A stretch of DNA of 57,608 nucleotides from Bacteroidales bacterium. Its GTDB lineage: Bacteria; Bacteroidota; Bacteroidia; Bacteroidales; UBA932. Location of the stretch: positions 1 through 57,608 of the forward strand of contig JAFRPH010000044.1 in assembly GCA_017429205.1 (NCBI GenBank). The letters are read 5' to 3'. A model generated the notes under the pieces. The model saw nothing but the letters and a program-made list of their open reading frames with translations, did no database searches and was not told the origin of the DNA. The position numbers and the translations under genes are program-made. Positions 35,498 through 44,922 of this stretch are shown here, in pieces. Each line of letters opens with the position of its first letter. Positions within the stretch are counted from its first letter, which is position 1.

Positions 35498-36970
35498 ATG
35501 AAAAAACCGTTTGTTATGACACTGAAACACCACCTCGCTTTTCTGCTTGCCGCGGCGCTCGCCGTCTCCTGCGGACAACCGTCCCGGAGGAATGCCGAGT
35601 GCGTCGGCAGCCTGGAGACTTCAGCCAGGCAGACGACTGTCAAGACGGTGTCCGGTCCCGTGGCCGGCTATGTCGACGACGGAGTTTTCATCTACAAGGG
35701 AATTCCCTACGCCAAGGCGGAACGTTTCGCCGAGGCCGTCGACCCGGACCCGTGGACGGATGTCCGTCCCAGCCGGGCCTACGGCCCCACGGCGCCGGCG
35801 CCCGCCCGTTCCGGCTGGTGGTCCGACGACCAGGCCTTCACGATGCACTGGGATGACGGTTTCCACGACGAGGACTGCCTCCGGGTCAATGTGTGGACCG
35901 GCGGCATCAATGACGGGAAGAAGCGCCCCGTAATGGTTTGGTTGCACGGGGGCGGCTTTCGTGAAGGCTCTGGCCAGGAACTCGTCTGCTACGACGGCAC
36001 GAACCTGGCGCGCGACCACGGCGTGGTGGTGGTTTCCCTGAACCATCGGCTCAATGTCCTCGGTTTCCTGGACCTTTCCGCCTTCGGCGCCAAGTACGCG
36101 CACAGCGCCAACCTGGGCATGCTGGATATCGTCAAGGCCCTGGAATGGGTCCGGGACAACATCGCGAATTTCGGCGGCGATCCCGCCAACGTGACCATCT
36201 TCGGCCAGAGCGGCGGCGGCGGGAAGGTGTCCACCTTGATGGCGATGCCTTCCGCGAAAGGCCTTTTCTCGAAAGCCATCGTCGAGAGCGGTTCCATCAC
36301 CAATATGCTCGCTCCCAAGTATTCCCGCCGGATCGGCGCGGCCACGGTCGCGAACCTGGGCCTGATCCCTTCCCGCATCGAAGAGATCGCCACCGTCCCT
36401 TACGACAAGCTTCTGGCGGCCTATGACGCGGCCATGAAGCAGGTCGCGGAAGAGGCGAAGGAGGATGGCGCGTATCCCACGAACCTGCTGGACGCCCTCC
36501 TCTTCGGCCAGGTGCCCGTCGTGGATGGCGAAATCATTCCGGCCCGGCCCGGGACGCCGGAGGCCTTGGCCCTTTCCAAGGAGGTCCCGACCATCATCGG
36601 CACGGTCTATCACGAGTTCACCCGGGACCAGGAAGATCCCATCTTCAAGCCCCTGGCCCTCCAGCAGGCGTCCGACCGCACGGCGGCGGGCTGCGCACCG
36701 GTCTATTTCTACCAGTTCACCTGGGAGACCCCGGTGCTGGACGGCACCCTGGGCAGCACGCACTGCATCGAAATACCCTTCGTCTTCGACAATGTCCTCT
36801 TGCACCGCACCTTCACGGGCGGGGCGGACGACGCCGTGGAACTGGGCCATCGCGTGAGCCGTCTGTGGACTTCGTTCGCGAAGACCGGCAAACCCGAAGC
36901 CGACGGCGTCCCTGCCTGGGAGCCTTATCCGAAAACATTGATAATCAATACGAAAACTGAGCTGAAATGA
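35498..36970 (+). CDS. Type-B carboxylesterase lipoprotein
   Basis: 490 residues with a lipoprotein signal (FLLAAALAVSC). PF00135 esterase motifs: VDDGVFIYKGIPYAK, EDCLRVNVWTGG, VMVWLHGGGFREGSG (oxyanion hole), VVVVSLNHRLNVLGFLD, nucleophile S238 in FGQSGGGGK (GQSGG instead of the common GESAG), E373 in YHEFT and H422 in STHCIEI. Homologues carry roughly 50-60 more residues between the acid and the PVYFYQF strand; here the segment is a short link. An alternative start is ATG 35516, directly before the hydrophobic core. It heads a rightward operon with the two CE1 genes, overlapping the next by four bases. Likely removes ester decorations from the glycan. Confidence 0.85.
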   Translation: MKKPFVMTLKHHLAFLLAAALAVSCGQPSRRNAECVGSLETSARQTTVKTVSGPVAGYVDDGVFIYKGIPYAKAERFAEAVDPDPWTDVRPSRAYGPTAPAPARSGWWSDDQAFTMHWDDGFHDEDCLRVNVWTGGINDGKKRPVMVWLHGGGFREGSGQELVCYDGTNLARDHGVVVVSLNHRLNVLGFLDLSAFGAKYAHSANLGMLDIVKALEWVRDNIANFGGDPANVTIFGQSGGGGKVSTLMAMPSAKGLFSKAIVESGSITNMLAPKYSRRIGAATVANLGLIPSRIEEIATVPYDKLLAAYDAAMKQVAEEAKEDGAYPTNLLDALLFGQVPVVDGEIIPARPGTPEALALSKEVPTIIGTVYHEFTRDQEDPIFKPLALQQASDRTAAGCAPVYFYQFTWETPVLDGTLGSTHCIEIPFVFDNVLLHRTFTGGADDAVELGHRVSRLWTSFAKTGKPEADGVPAWEPYPKTLIINTKTELK

Positions 36971-37743
36971 TGAAAACTCCGATTCTCCTGGCCGCCTTGG
37001 CCGTGATGGCCGTGTCTGCCGGTTGTCACAAGCTGCCGAGTGACGGCGGCAAGAAAGGCGAAAACATCCCGTCGGGAACGGTCGTCCAAGGGGGTATGAC
37101 CAGCACTTGGAAGAACAGGTCGATGAAATATACCGTCTGGCTGCCGGCCGGATATGACGACAAGAAGACCTATCCCTTCCTGTATCTGCTCCACGGATAC
37201 GGGGACGACAACAATTCCTGGATCAGCAAGGGCGGTGCCGACCGGATTGCCAACAAGTACTTGGCGGACGGCGGCGTCCCGATGGTGATCGTGATGCCGG
37301 ACGGCCTGACCGACTTCTACAGGGGCGCCTTCGAGGACTATATGTTCAAGGAACTGATGCCCCGTCTGGAGAGCACGTACCATTGCAATGGCAAGCGGGC
37401 CCTCGCCGGTCTGTCGATGGGTGGCTACGGGACGCTGTACTACGGCCTGAAATATCCCGACATGTTCCTCTATGGCTATGCGATGAGTCCGGCGACCGAC
37501 GTCCCTTCGTTCCGGGACCTGATCGTCGCTCAGTCCGACCGGTCCGTTTTCCCTTACTTCACGCTGGAGTCCGGCACGAACGACTACACGGTCAGTATCG
37601 AATCGGTCCGCGCCTGTGACGAGATGCTCACCGGCTACGAGCTTCCGCACCGCTTCATCGAGCGGTCTGGCGGCCACGACTGGAACTTCTGGCCGGTCTG
37701 CCTGGAAAAAGCCCTGGTCGAAATTGGAAAAGTGTTCAAATAA
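36967..37743 (+). CDS. CE1-type esterase lipoprotein (feruloyl/acetyl)
   Basis: 258 residues with a lipoprotein signal (lipobox VSAGC). Alpha/beta-hydrolase of the esterase-D/CE1 type: YPFLYLLHGYGDDNNSW (oxyanion hole), nucleophile S150 in AGLSMGGYG, and H237 in SGGHDWNFW. CE1 contains feruloyl and acetylxylan esterases that act on arabinoxylan side chains. The start is the first ATG of ATGATG, overlapping the carboxylesterase stop (ATGA); the next gene begins 12 bases after its TAA. No carbohydrate-binding module is attached. Confidence 0.85.
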   Translation: MMKTPILLAALAVMAVSAGCHKLPSDGGKKGENIPSGTVVQGGMTSTWKNRSMKYTVWLPAGYDDKKTYPFLYLLHGYGDDNNSWISKGGADRIANKYLADGGVPMVIVMPDGLTDFYRGAFEDYMFKELMPRLESTYHCNGKRALAGLSMGGYGTLYYGLKYPDMFLYGYAMSPATDVPSFRDLIVAQSDRSVFPYFTLESGTNDYTVSIESVRACDEMLTGYELPHRFIERSGGHDWNFWPVCLEKALVEIGKVFK

Positions 37744-38979
<1,236 letters not shown>

Positions 38980-38996
38980 CTGATTGACTGAACGTT

Positions 38997-39038
38997 AAAT
39001 GCAGAGAGGTGCACCGCACGGTGCACCTCTCTGCATTT
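38997..39038. terminator. Bidirectional terminator, 19-bp perfect stem
   Basis: A perfect 19-bp stem (38997-39015 with 39020-39038) closes on the 4-base loop GCAC. It is flanked by A-rich and T-rich ends, separates the convergent CE1 and 39060-39719 genes, and should end transcription from both sides. Confidence 0.88.
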
Positions 39039-39059
39039 ATATAACTGGAAATCAGGCGG

Positions 39060-39719
39060 TTATTTCCCGCCCCACTGCTTGCACAGCGCCAGGACGGCCG
39101 GGATGTCCGTGGGGTCGATCTTCTTGTTGGCGTCGAACCAGGCTTCGATCTCGGCCTTCTTGTCGGGGAAGCAGCGGACGAGGTTCCGCTTGTTCAGGGA
39201 CAGGATGGAACCTTTGCGGTAGAGGGCGGCGGTTTCGGTCATCCGGTAGGGAACCTCCTTCATGTCGGCCAGATTCAGGACGCGGCCGGGAGCGCTGATG
39301 GTTTCGATGGTCTGGATGGCCGTCGTGTTGGATTCCATCCCGTAGGAGCCCATCTTGGCGTCGTTCATGATGAGGACGTCTCGCCTCACGGCGATGAAAG
39401 CCTCGTCGGTCGCCGGATACAGGCGGTAGTAGGTGCCGTCGCGGTGCAGGAAGGCGACATCGTTGAAGACGACTTCCAACATCGAATCGTCGTCCTCCAT
39501 CGCCAGCTCCGTCCCTTTGTCCATGAAGCGGACGGTGTTGTCCACGGCGCAGATGTTGAACTGCCCGGGAATCGGGGACTTGTCCCGGAAGAGGAGGGTG
39601 CCCTGGGTCATCTTGGGCATCAGGTAGAAGACGTCGTTGGGGATGCCGACGCTGTCCTGCGCGGACAGGAGCCCGACGGTGAGCGGAAGCGCCGCAAGGA
39701 GGGTGAGGATTCTTTTCAT
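39060..39719 (-). CDS. Secreted protein of unknown function
   Basis: 219 residues, Sec signal (MKRILTLLAALPLTVGLLSAQ). I do not recognise a family with certainty. The N-terminal half is beta-rich (NDVFYLMPKMTQGTLLFRDKSPIPGQFNICAVDNTVRF, with a repeated YRLYPATDEAFI style); the C-terminal 60 residues are basic and helical (LYRKGSILSLNKRNLVRCFPDKKAEIEAWFDANKKIDPTDIPAVLALC), a pattern also met in uncharacterised Bacteroidota proteins. No catalytic motif or membrane segment. Minus-strand TATCTTTG (39752-39745) is a good -7 element, and the third TTTGAACA-like pair lies further upstream. It is transcribed alone and could be part of the HTCS regulon. Confidence 0.75.
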   Translation of the reverse strand: MKRILTLLAALPLTVGLLSAQDSVGIPNDVFYLMPKMTQGTLLFRDKSPIPGQFNICAVDNTVRFMDKGTELAMEDDDSMLEVVFNDVAFLHRDGTYYRLYPATDEAFIAVRRDVLIMNDAKMGSYGMESNTTAIQTIETISAPGRVLNLADMKEVPYRMTETAALYRKGSILSLNKRNLVRCFPDKKAEIEAWFDANKKIDPTDIPAVLALCKQWGGK

Positions 39720-39783
39720 GGTTCGTGCAATTGTCTGACTTCTGCAAAGATAACAACTGATTCTGCAAAATTTGAGCCTGTCT

Positions 39784-39811
39784 TGTTCAAATTGTTATCG
39801 GTTTGTTTAAA
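39784..39811 (-). promoter_or_regulatory. Paired TTTGAACA-like repeat, candidate HTCS operator 3
   Basis: On the minus strand TTTAAACA (39811-39804) and TTTGAACA (39791-39784), a 20-base period. Toward the GH3 gene on the plus strand the motif reads TGTTCAAA then TGTTTAAA, and its end is 37 bases before the -7 at 39849, the same distance as at the other GH3 gene (27735). AATTTGA at 39769-39775 and TCAAATT at 39787-39793 also form an inverted repeat. Confidence 0.55.
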
Positions 39812-39825
39812 ACGGGGTGGACTCC

Positions 39826-39856
39826 TTTCATATGAGGGACTTATTCCGTATCTTTG
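39826..39856 (+). promoter_or_regulatory. Promoter of the GH3-esterase-esterase operon
   Basis: TTTC at 39826-39829, 19 bases, then TATCTTTG at 39849-39856, an exact TAnnTTTG. The leader to ATG 39888 is about 25 bases. Confidence 0.7.
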
Positions 39857-39887
39857 ATACTGGAATAATCCAAACACTCAATACTTT

Positions 39888-42143
39888 ATGAAACGTATCC
39901 TTCTTCTGCTCGTCCCGGCCGTTCTCCTGACCGCCTGTGCCGGTGCTCAGTCCCGGCAGGACAAGCTCACCGTCAATGACAAGAAAATCGACCAGCTCAT
40001 CGCCCAGATGACCCTGGAGGAGAAAGTGAACATGCTTCACTCGAAGACCAACATGTCTTCCGCCGGCGTGGAGCGCCTCGGCATCGCCGACATGCACTAT
40101 GCCGACGGTCCCTTCGGCATCCGCGAGGAAGGCGTCCCGAACGGCTTCCAGTCCGCCGGCTGGAAACTCGACTCCGCCACCTACTTCCCGACCGGCAGCG
40201 CCCTCGCGGCCACCTGGTCCCGGGAGATGGCCTACCTGTACGGCACCGGCATGGGCACGGAAGCCCGCCTCCGTGGCAAGGACGTGATCCTCGGCCCGGC
40301 CGTGAACATCCAGCGCCTGCCTGTCGGCGGCCGTACCTATGAGTACCTGTCCGAGGACCCGATCCTCTCCGCCGCTCTTTCCCTCCAGTACACCCTCGGC
40401 GTGCAGGACAAGGGCACCGCGGTGTGCATCAAGCACTTCGCCGTGAACAACCAGGAGACCAACCGCGGCTCCGTGGACGCCCAGGTCGATGAGCGCACCC
40501 TCCGCGAGATCTACCTCAAGCCGTTCGAGAGCGCCGTCGTCGAAGGTGGCGCGATGAGCGTCATGCCGGCCTACAACAAGGTGAACGGCGACTACTGCTC
40601 CGAGAACGAGCACCTGCTGAACGAGATCCTCCGCGGCGAGTGGGGCTTCAAGGGCTTCACCGTCTCCGACTGGGGTGGCACGCACAGCACCATGGGCGCG
40701 ATGCTCCACGGCCTGAACGTCCAGATGACGGGTTCCAACTACCTGGGCCAGCCGGTCATCGACTCCATCAAGGTGGGCAAGCTCACCGAGGAAATGGTCA
40801 ATGAGAAGGTCAAGCAGATCCTCCGCGTCCGCTACGCCATCGAGGCCATCCCCGACGATGTCGCCAACACCAAGATGACCTCCCAGCCGGAGTGCCAGGA
40901 AATCGCCAAGCAGGTCGCCGAGAAGTCCATCGTCCTCCTCAAGAACCAGGGCGGTGTGCTCCCGATCGCGAAGAGCGTGAAGAAGATCGCCGTCATCGGC
41001 CAGAACGCTGTCCTGAAGACCCAGAGCGGCGGCATGGGCGCCGGTGTCAAGGCCCTCTATGAAGTTACCCCGCTTGAGGGCATCTGCAAGCGCGCCGGCG
41101 CCGACGTCGAAGTGAAGTATGCCCCCGGTTACAAGAACTTCCCGGGCCGCCGCTGGGGACCTCCGTCCGCCACCGCGAACCCGCTGGAGGCCGCTGCCAT
41201 CGACGAGGCCGCCGATCCCGAGCTCTGCGCGGAGGCTGTCGCCCTCGCCAAGGAAGCCGACCTGGTGATCTTCTTCGGCGGTACCAACAAGAGCATCGAG
41301 ACCGAAGGCTCCGACCGTCAGAACATCGATCTGCCGACCGGCCAGAACGAGGTCGTCGCCGCCCTCTATGAGGCCAACCCGAACCTCGTGACCGTCCTCA
41401 TCTCCGGTGGTCCCACTGACCTCCGTCAGCTCGAGCCCGTCTCCCCGGCCATCGTCCAGGGCTGGTGGAACGGCACCGAAGGCGGCACCGCCCTCGCCGA
41501 GGTCCTCTTCGGCGACATCGCCCCGTCCGGCAAGCTCCCGTTCACCTTCCCGGCCAAGCTCGAGGATTCCCCGGCCTACGCGCTGGGCAATTTCCCCGAC
41601 AAGACCCAGGGTGGTGACCTCTTCACCCTCATGTATCGCCAGGACCGCACCCGCATGACCCGGGAGCAGATCCAGGAGATGATGGCCAAGATGCCGAAGC
41701 CCGTGTCCAAGTACACGGAAGGCTCCCTCGTGGGCTACCGCTGGTATGACACCAAGAACGTGAAGCCGATGTACGCCTTCGGCCACGGCCTCTCCTATGT
41801 GGACTTCGAGTACGGCGCCGTGAAGGCCGCCGCGAAGAAGGACGTCGTGAAGGTGACCTTCAACCTCACCAACAAGGGGAACATGGCCGCCGACGAGGTC
41901 GTCCAGCTCTATGTCGCTCGTCCGGAAGCCACCGTCGAGTGGCCGGCGAAGGAACTCAAGGCCTTCGACCGCGTGACCCTCGCCGCCGGTGAGACCAAGA
42001 CTGTCACCCTCGAAATCCCCGTAAAGGACCTCCGCTACTGGAATGTCGACAAGAACGCTTGGGACCTGGAGCACGGCAAGCTCGTCCTCCTGCTCGGCGC
42101 CGCGTCCGACGACATCCGTCAGAAGGCTGAAGTCACCATCTAA
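39888..42143 (+). CDS. GH3 beta-glycosidase, secreted/lipidated
   Basis: 751 residues, lipoprotein-like signal (MKRILLLLVPAVLLTAC). GH3 domains are complete: DGPFGIREEG near the N-terminus, GRTYEYLSEDP, CIKHFAVNNQETNR, nucleophile D261 in FTVSDWGG, the sandwich domain (AEKSIVLLKNQGGVLPI, DLVIFFGGTNKSIETEGSDR with the acid Glu) and a C-terminal fibronectin III-like domain (about 640-745). The sequence resembles beta-glucosidases or beta-xylosidases of Bacteroidales PULs. It begins an operon with two esterases (11 bases to the next gene). A third TTTGAACA-like pair precedes its promoter. Confidence 0.92.
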   Translation: MKRILLLLVPAVLLTACAGAQSRQDKLTVNDKKIDQLIAQMTLEEKVNMLHSKTNMSSAGVERLGIADMHYADGPFGIREEGVPNGFQSAGWKLDSATYFPTGSALAATWSREMAYLYGTGMGTEARLRGKDVILGPAVNIQRLPVGGRTYEYLSEDPILSAALSLQYTLGVQDKGTAVCIKHFAVNNQETNRGSVDAQVDERTLREIYLKPFESAVVEGGAMSVMPAYNKVNGDYCSENEHLLNEILRGEWGFKGFTVSDWGGTHSTMGAMLHGLNVQMTGSNYLGQPVIDSIKVGKLTEEMVNEKVKQILRVRYAIEAIPDDVANTKMTSQPECQEIAKQVAEKSIVLLKNQGGVLPIAKSVKKIAVIGQNAVLKTQSGGMGAGVKALYEVTPLEGICKRAGADVEVKYAPGYKNFPGRRWGPPSATANPLEAAAIDEAADPELCAEAVALAKEADLVIFFGGTNKSIETEGSDRQNIDLPTGQNEVVAALYEANPNLVTVLISGGPTDLRQLEPVSPAIVQGWWNGTEGGTALAEVLFGDIAPSGKLPFTFPAKLEDSPAYALGNFPDKTQGGDLFTLMYRQDRTRMTREQIQEMMAKMPKPVSKYTEGSLVGYRWYDTKNVKPMYAFGHGLSYVDFEYGAVKAAAKKDVVKVTFNLTNKGNMAADEVVQLYVARPEATVEWPAKELKAFDRVTLAAGETKTVTLEIPVKDLRYWNVDKNAWDLEHGKLVLLLGAASDDIRQKAEVTI

Positions 42144-42154
42144 CTAAGCGTCAT

Positions 42155-43429
42155 ATGCGTAGAATTATGATCCTTGGGGCCGCCCTGCTTGCCGCAGCGT
42201 GCGGCCCCAGGCCTTCTGCCCAGGTGGAGAAGGTCGAACTGCACTCCGTCGTGGGCGACTACGGCCTGGAGGCGGACGCCATCGAGATCACCGTGTCCAA
42301 TCCCCGTTCCCTGAAGGGATTGAAGGCGGAGGATTTCGACCTCGTGAACAACGTCCCGGCCGCCATGGTCGATGCGGCCACGGGCCAGGCTCCGGCCGAA
42401 TACGCCGACGACGGCATCGTCCTGTCCGTCCATAAGAACGTCCTCCGCATCGAGGCCAAGCCCTTCAACAAGGCCGGCAAGTCGGAAGGCTGGTTCAAAC
42501 GCATTCCGTGGGAGCTGCACTGCGCCGTGGACTCCGCCCTCAGCGTCACCGCCGCGCAGGTCACCGGCGAGCATGTCGCCATCCTGGACGACTGCGAGAC
42601 CGGCACCTTCACCTTCGGCGGCCTGACGCGGGAGTATATGCTGCACCTGCCGAAGGATGCCGATGGAAAGGTCATCCCGAACGCCCCGCTTCTCGTCTGG
42701 CAGATCGGCGGCGGCGAGTATGACAAGGACCTGATGACGGTCGCAACGGCGAACCGCTGCCTGGTTTCCCTGCCCACGGAAGGCATTCCCTGCGCCACCC
42801 TCGTGTTTGCGCTCGCGAATCCGAACTACTCCTACAGCGCCTCGCTGTATCCCGAGAAGATCGAACTCATCGACCGGAACAACGCCCTCCAGATGGCCTT
42901 CATCGACCAGCTGATCGCCGAGGGCAAGGTGGATGGCAGCAAGCTCTTCTGCGCCGGCGCCTCCTCCGGCGGCGGCTGCACGATGCGCTTCATGATGCAG
43001 TTCGCGGACCGCTTCAAGGCGGCCATCCCGTGCTGCGCCATGGACCCCATCGTCCCGATCCACCAGGTCGAGGAGAAGTATCCCGGCCAGTATGCCGACG
43101 ACGTGGAGAAAGTCTGGCGCGGCGACTGCGTCTACAAGTGGAACGGTACCGACATGGCGCTCGCTCCGATGGACATCGACGCTTTCGTGAAGCTCCCGAT
43201 GTTCTTCGTCCACGCCGAGACCGACCGCACCTGCAAGGTCGCGAGCACCTACGCCTACACCGAGGCCCGCAAGCGCCTGGGCGCCACCGGCGACAAGATG
43301 CTCATCTACAGCGACGAAGACCTCGTCCGCTGGGGCGTCGCCCCGATGCTGGCCCACTTCTCCTGGGTCCCGCTCCTGGACGACTACTCCGCCGGCAGTC
43401 CGATGGATTGGCTGGTCAAGCAATTCTAG
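42155..43429 (+). CDS. Alpha/beta-hydrolase esterase lipoprotein
   Basis: 424 residues with a lipoprotein signal (MRRIMILGAALLAAAC). Residues about 25-150 form a beta-rich N-terminal Ig-like region; the rest is an alpha/beta-hydrolase with TREYMLHLPKDADG, LLVWQIGGGEYDKD (oxyanion hole), nucleophile S270 in CAGASSGGGC, an Asp-containing HAETDRTCK segment and the ending LAHFSWVPLLDD with the probable catalytic His. It has the overall design of the next protein (Ig-like plus esterase, similar HFSW ending), so the two appear to be diverged duplicates. Family resembles PHB-depolymerase-type or CE1-like esterases; substrate uncertain. Confidence 0.78.
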   Translation: MRRIMILGAALLAAACGPRPSAQVEKVELHSVVGDYGLEADAIEITVSNPRSLKGLKAEDFDLVNNVPAAMVDAATGQAPAEYADDGIVLSVHKNVLRIEAKPFNKAGKSEGWFKRIPWELHCAVDSALSVTAAQVTGEHVAILDDCETGTFTFGGLTREYMLHLPKDADGKVIPNAPLLVWQIGGGEYDKDLMTVATANRCLVSLPTEGIPCATLVFALANPNYSYSASLYPEKIELIDRNNALQMAFIDQLIAEGKVDGSKLFCAGASSGGGCTMRFMMQFADRFKAAIPCCAMDPIVPIHQVEEKYPGQYADDVEKVWRGDCVYKWNGTDMALAPMDIDAFVKLPMFFVHAETDRTCKVASTYAYTEARKRLGATGDKMLIYSDEDLVRWGVAPMLAHFSWVPLLDDYSAGSPMDWLVKQF

Positions 43430-43455
43430 TATCGACGAACCAATCCTTGCATAAG

Positions 43456-44817
43456 ATGAATTCATTCAAATCCCTCCTCGCCGCCCTGGCATTGACCGCC
43501 TCGGCCGCCGCCGGCGCCCAGACCCTGAAGATGGAACCTCAGGTCGTGGGCGTCACCACCTACGAGGCCTCCACAGCCGTCAATCTTGTGGTCGTCAAGC
43601 CCGAAATCAAGCTTGACAACCTGGATCCCGCCCTCCTGTCCGTCAATACGAACGGCACGGACCGCAATGTCCTGACCGTCTATCCTTCCGACGCCAGGGG
43701 CGCCTTCAACCCGGAAGGCGAATACCTCGCCCTGGGACTTGAGAAGGCAAATGGCCGCGGCCTGGGCCTTTCCCCGGCTCAGGGCGTTTGGAGAGATGCT
43801 TATAGCGTGAAAGTGGGCCTGAAGCCCGGCAAGACCCTGAAGGTGGGCAAGCAGAAATTCACCGCCATCGAGTGCGAGACCGACAAGGCCCTCAAGGATT
43901 TCGTCTCCGAGGCCGACTATTTCGCCAAGGGTTCCTTCACGGGCCGCTCCACCGGACGTCCGGGGAACGAGACGCTCACCTACGCCGCCTACGAGCCCTG
44001 GTCGCTCAAGGGCGACGGCAAGGCCAATCCGCTCGTCATCTGGCTGCACGGCGCCGGCGAAGGCGGTGTGGACGTGTCCATCACCCTGCTCGGCAACGAG
44101 GTCGTCTCCCTGATCCGCCCGCAGATCCAGCAGCACTTCACGACGGAAGGCGGCGAGAACGGCGCCTACGTCCTCTCCATCCAGTGCCCGACGATGTGGA
44201 TGAACACCTCCAAGAGCTTCGGCCGCGGCGAGTACCCGTCCGTCTATGCCGACGTCCTCAAGTCCTGCATCGACGATTATGTGGACCGTCACCCCGACGT
44301 GGACCGCAACCGCATCTACATCGGCGGCTGCTCCAACGGCGGCTATATGACGATGCATATGCTCATCCGCAATCCCCGTTACTTCGCGGCGGCCTATCCC
44401 ACCTGCGAGGCCTATATGGACGCGAACATCTCCGATAACGAGATCAAGGCCCTCGCCGAGGAGAACATCTGGATTGTCCAGTCCTATGACGACACGACCG
44501 TCGATCCCAAGGCCCATTGCATCCCCACGTTCCAGCGCCTGATGAAGGCCGGCGCGAAGAACGTCTGGATGTCGATGTTCGAGAATGTGCAGGGGATGGA
44601 CAATCCCGGCCAGCGGCTCTTCGGACACTTCTCCTGGTGCTATGTCTTCAACGATGCCGTGACCGGTTCCCAGGAGCAGACGGACGGCGACGTGAAGCCC
44701 ACCAACAACGGCGGCGGCACCGTCGCCCCCCAGGGCCACGCGAACCTCTTCGAGTGGATGAACGCCCAGGTCCTCACCGCCCCCGAGGTCCAGCAGCGGC
44801 CCCGCCAGCGGAGATAG
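43456..44817 (+). CDS. Secreted esterase with Ig-like N-terminal domain
   Basis: 453 residues, Sec signal (MNSFKSLLAALALTASAAAGA). An esterase Ig-like N-terminal domain (about 25-145) precedes a catalytic domain with NPLVIWLHGAGEGGVD, nucleophile S293 in GGCSNGGYM, a QSYDDTTVDP acid region and FGHFSWCYVF holding the likely catalytic His. The type is known from EstA/feruloyl-esterase-like proteins. The C-terminal tail (QQRPRQRR) is Gln/Arg-rich. A longer in-frame opening to 43030 overlaps the upstream esterase and lacks a signal, so it is rejected. It ends the rightward operon before a bidirectional terminator. Confidence 0.82.
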   Translation: MNSFKSLLAALALTASAAAGAQTLKMEPQVVGVTTYEASTAVNLVVVKPEIKLDNLDPALLSVNTNGTDRNVLTVYPSDARGAFNPEGEYLALGLEKANGRGLGLSPAQGVWRDAYSVKVGLKPGKTLKVGKQKFTAIECETDKALKDFVSEADYFAKGSFTGRSTGRPGNETLTYAAYEPWSLKGDGKANPLVIWLHGAGEGGVDVSITLLGNEVVSLIRPQIQQHFTTEGGENGAYVLSIQCPTMWMNTSKSFGRGEYPSVYADVLKSCIDDYVDRHPDVDRNRIYIGGCSNGGYMTMHMLIRNPRYFAAAYPTCEAYMDANISDNEIKALAEENIWIVQSYDDTTVDPKAHCIPTFQRLMKAGAKNVWMSMFENVQGMDNPGQRLFGHFSWCYVFNDAVTGSQEQTDGDVKPTNNGGGTVAPQGHANLFEWMNAQVLTAPEVQQRPRQRR

Positions 44818-44855
44818 CAGCGTCGAACGCAATCGGCTCAGTGCCAATGCATTAA

Positions 44856-44893
44856 AAGAAATGCTTTAGGTCAGATGGCCTAAAGCATTTCTT
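44856..44893. terminator. Bidirectional terminator between convergent operons
   Basis: A 15-bp perfect stem (44856-44870 with 44879-44893) around an 8-base loop, with A- and T-rich ends. It lies between the esterase stop and the stop of the outer-membrane barrel gene. Confidence 0.85.
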
Positions 44894-44922
44894 GTATGTC
44901 TTTGATTGTTAGGCGATTACAT

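Noticed and set aside
43030..43455. Upstream extension of the esterase at 43456
   Set aside because: It overlaps the preceding esterase out of frame and lacks similarity; the signal peptide starts at 43456.
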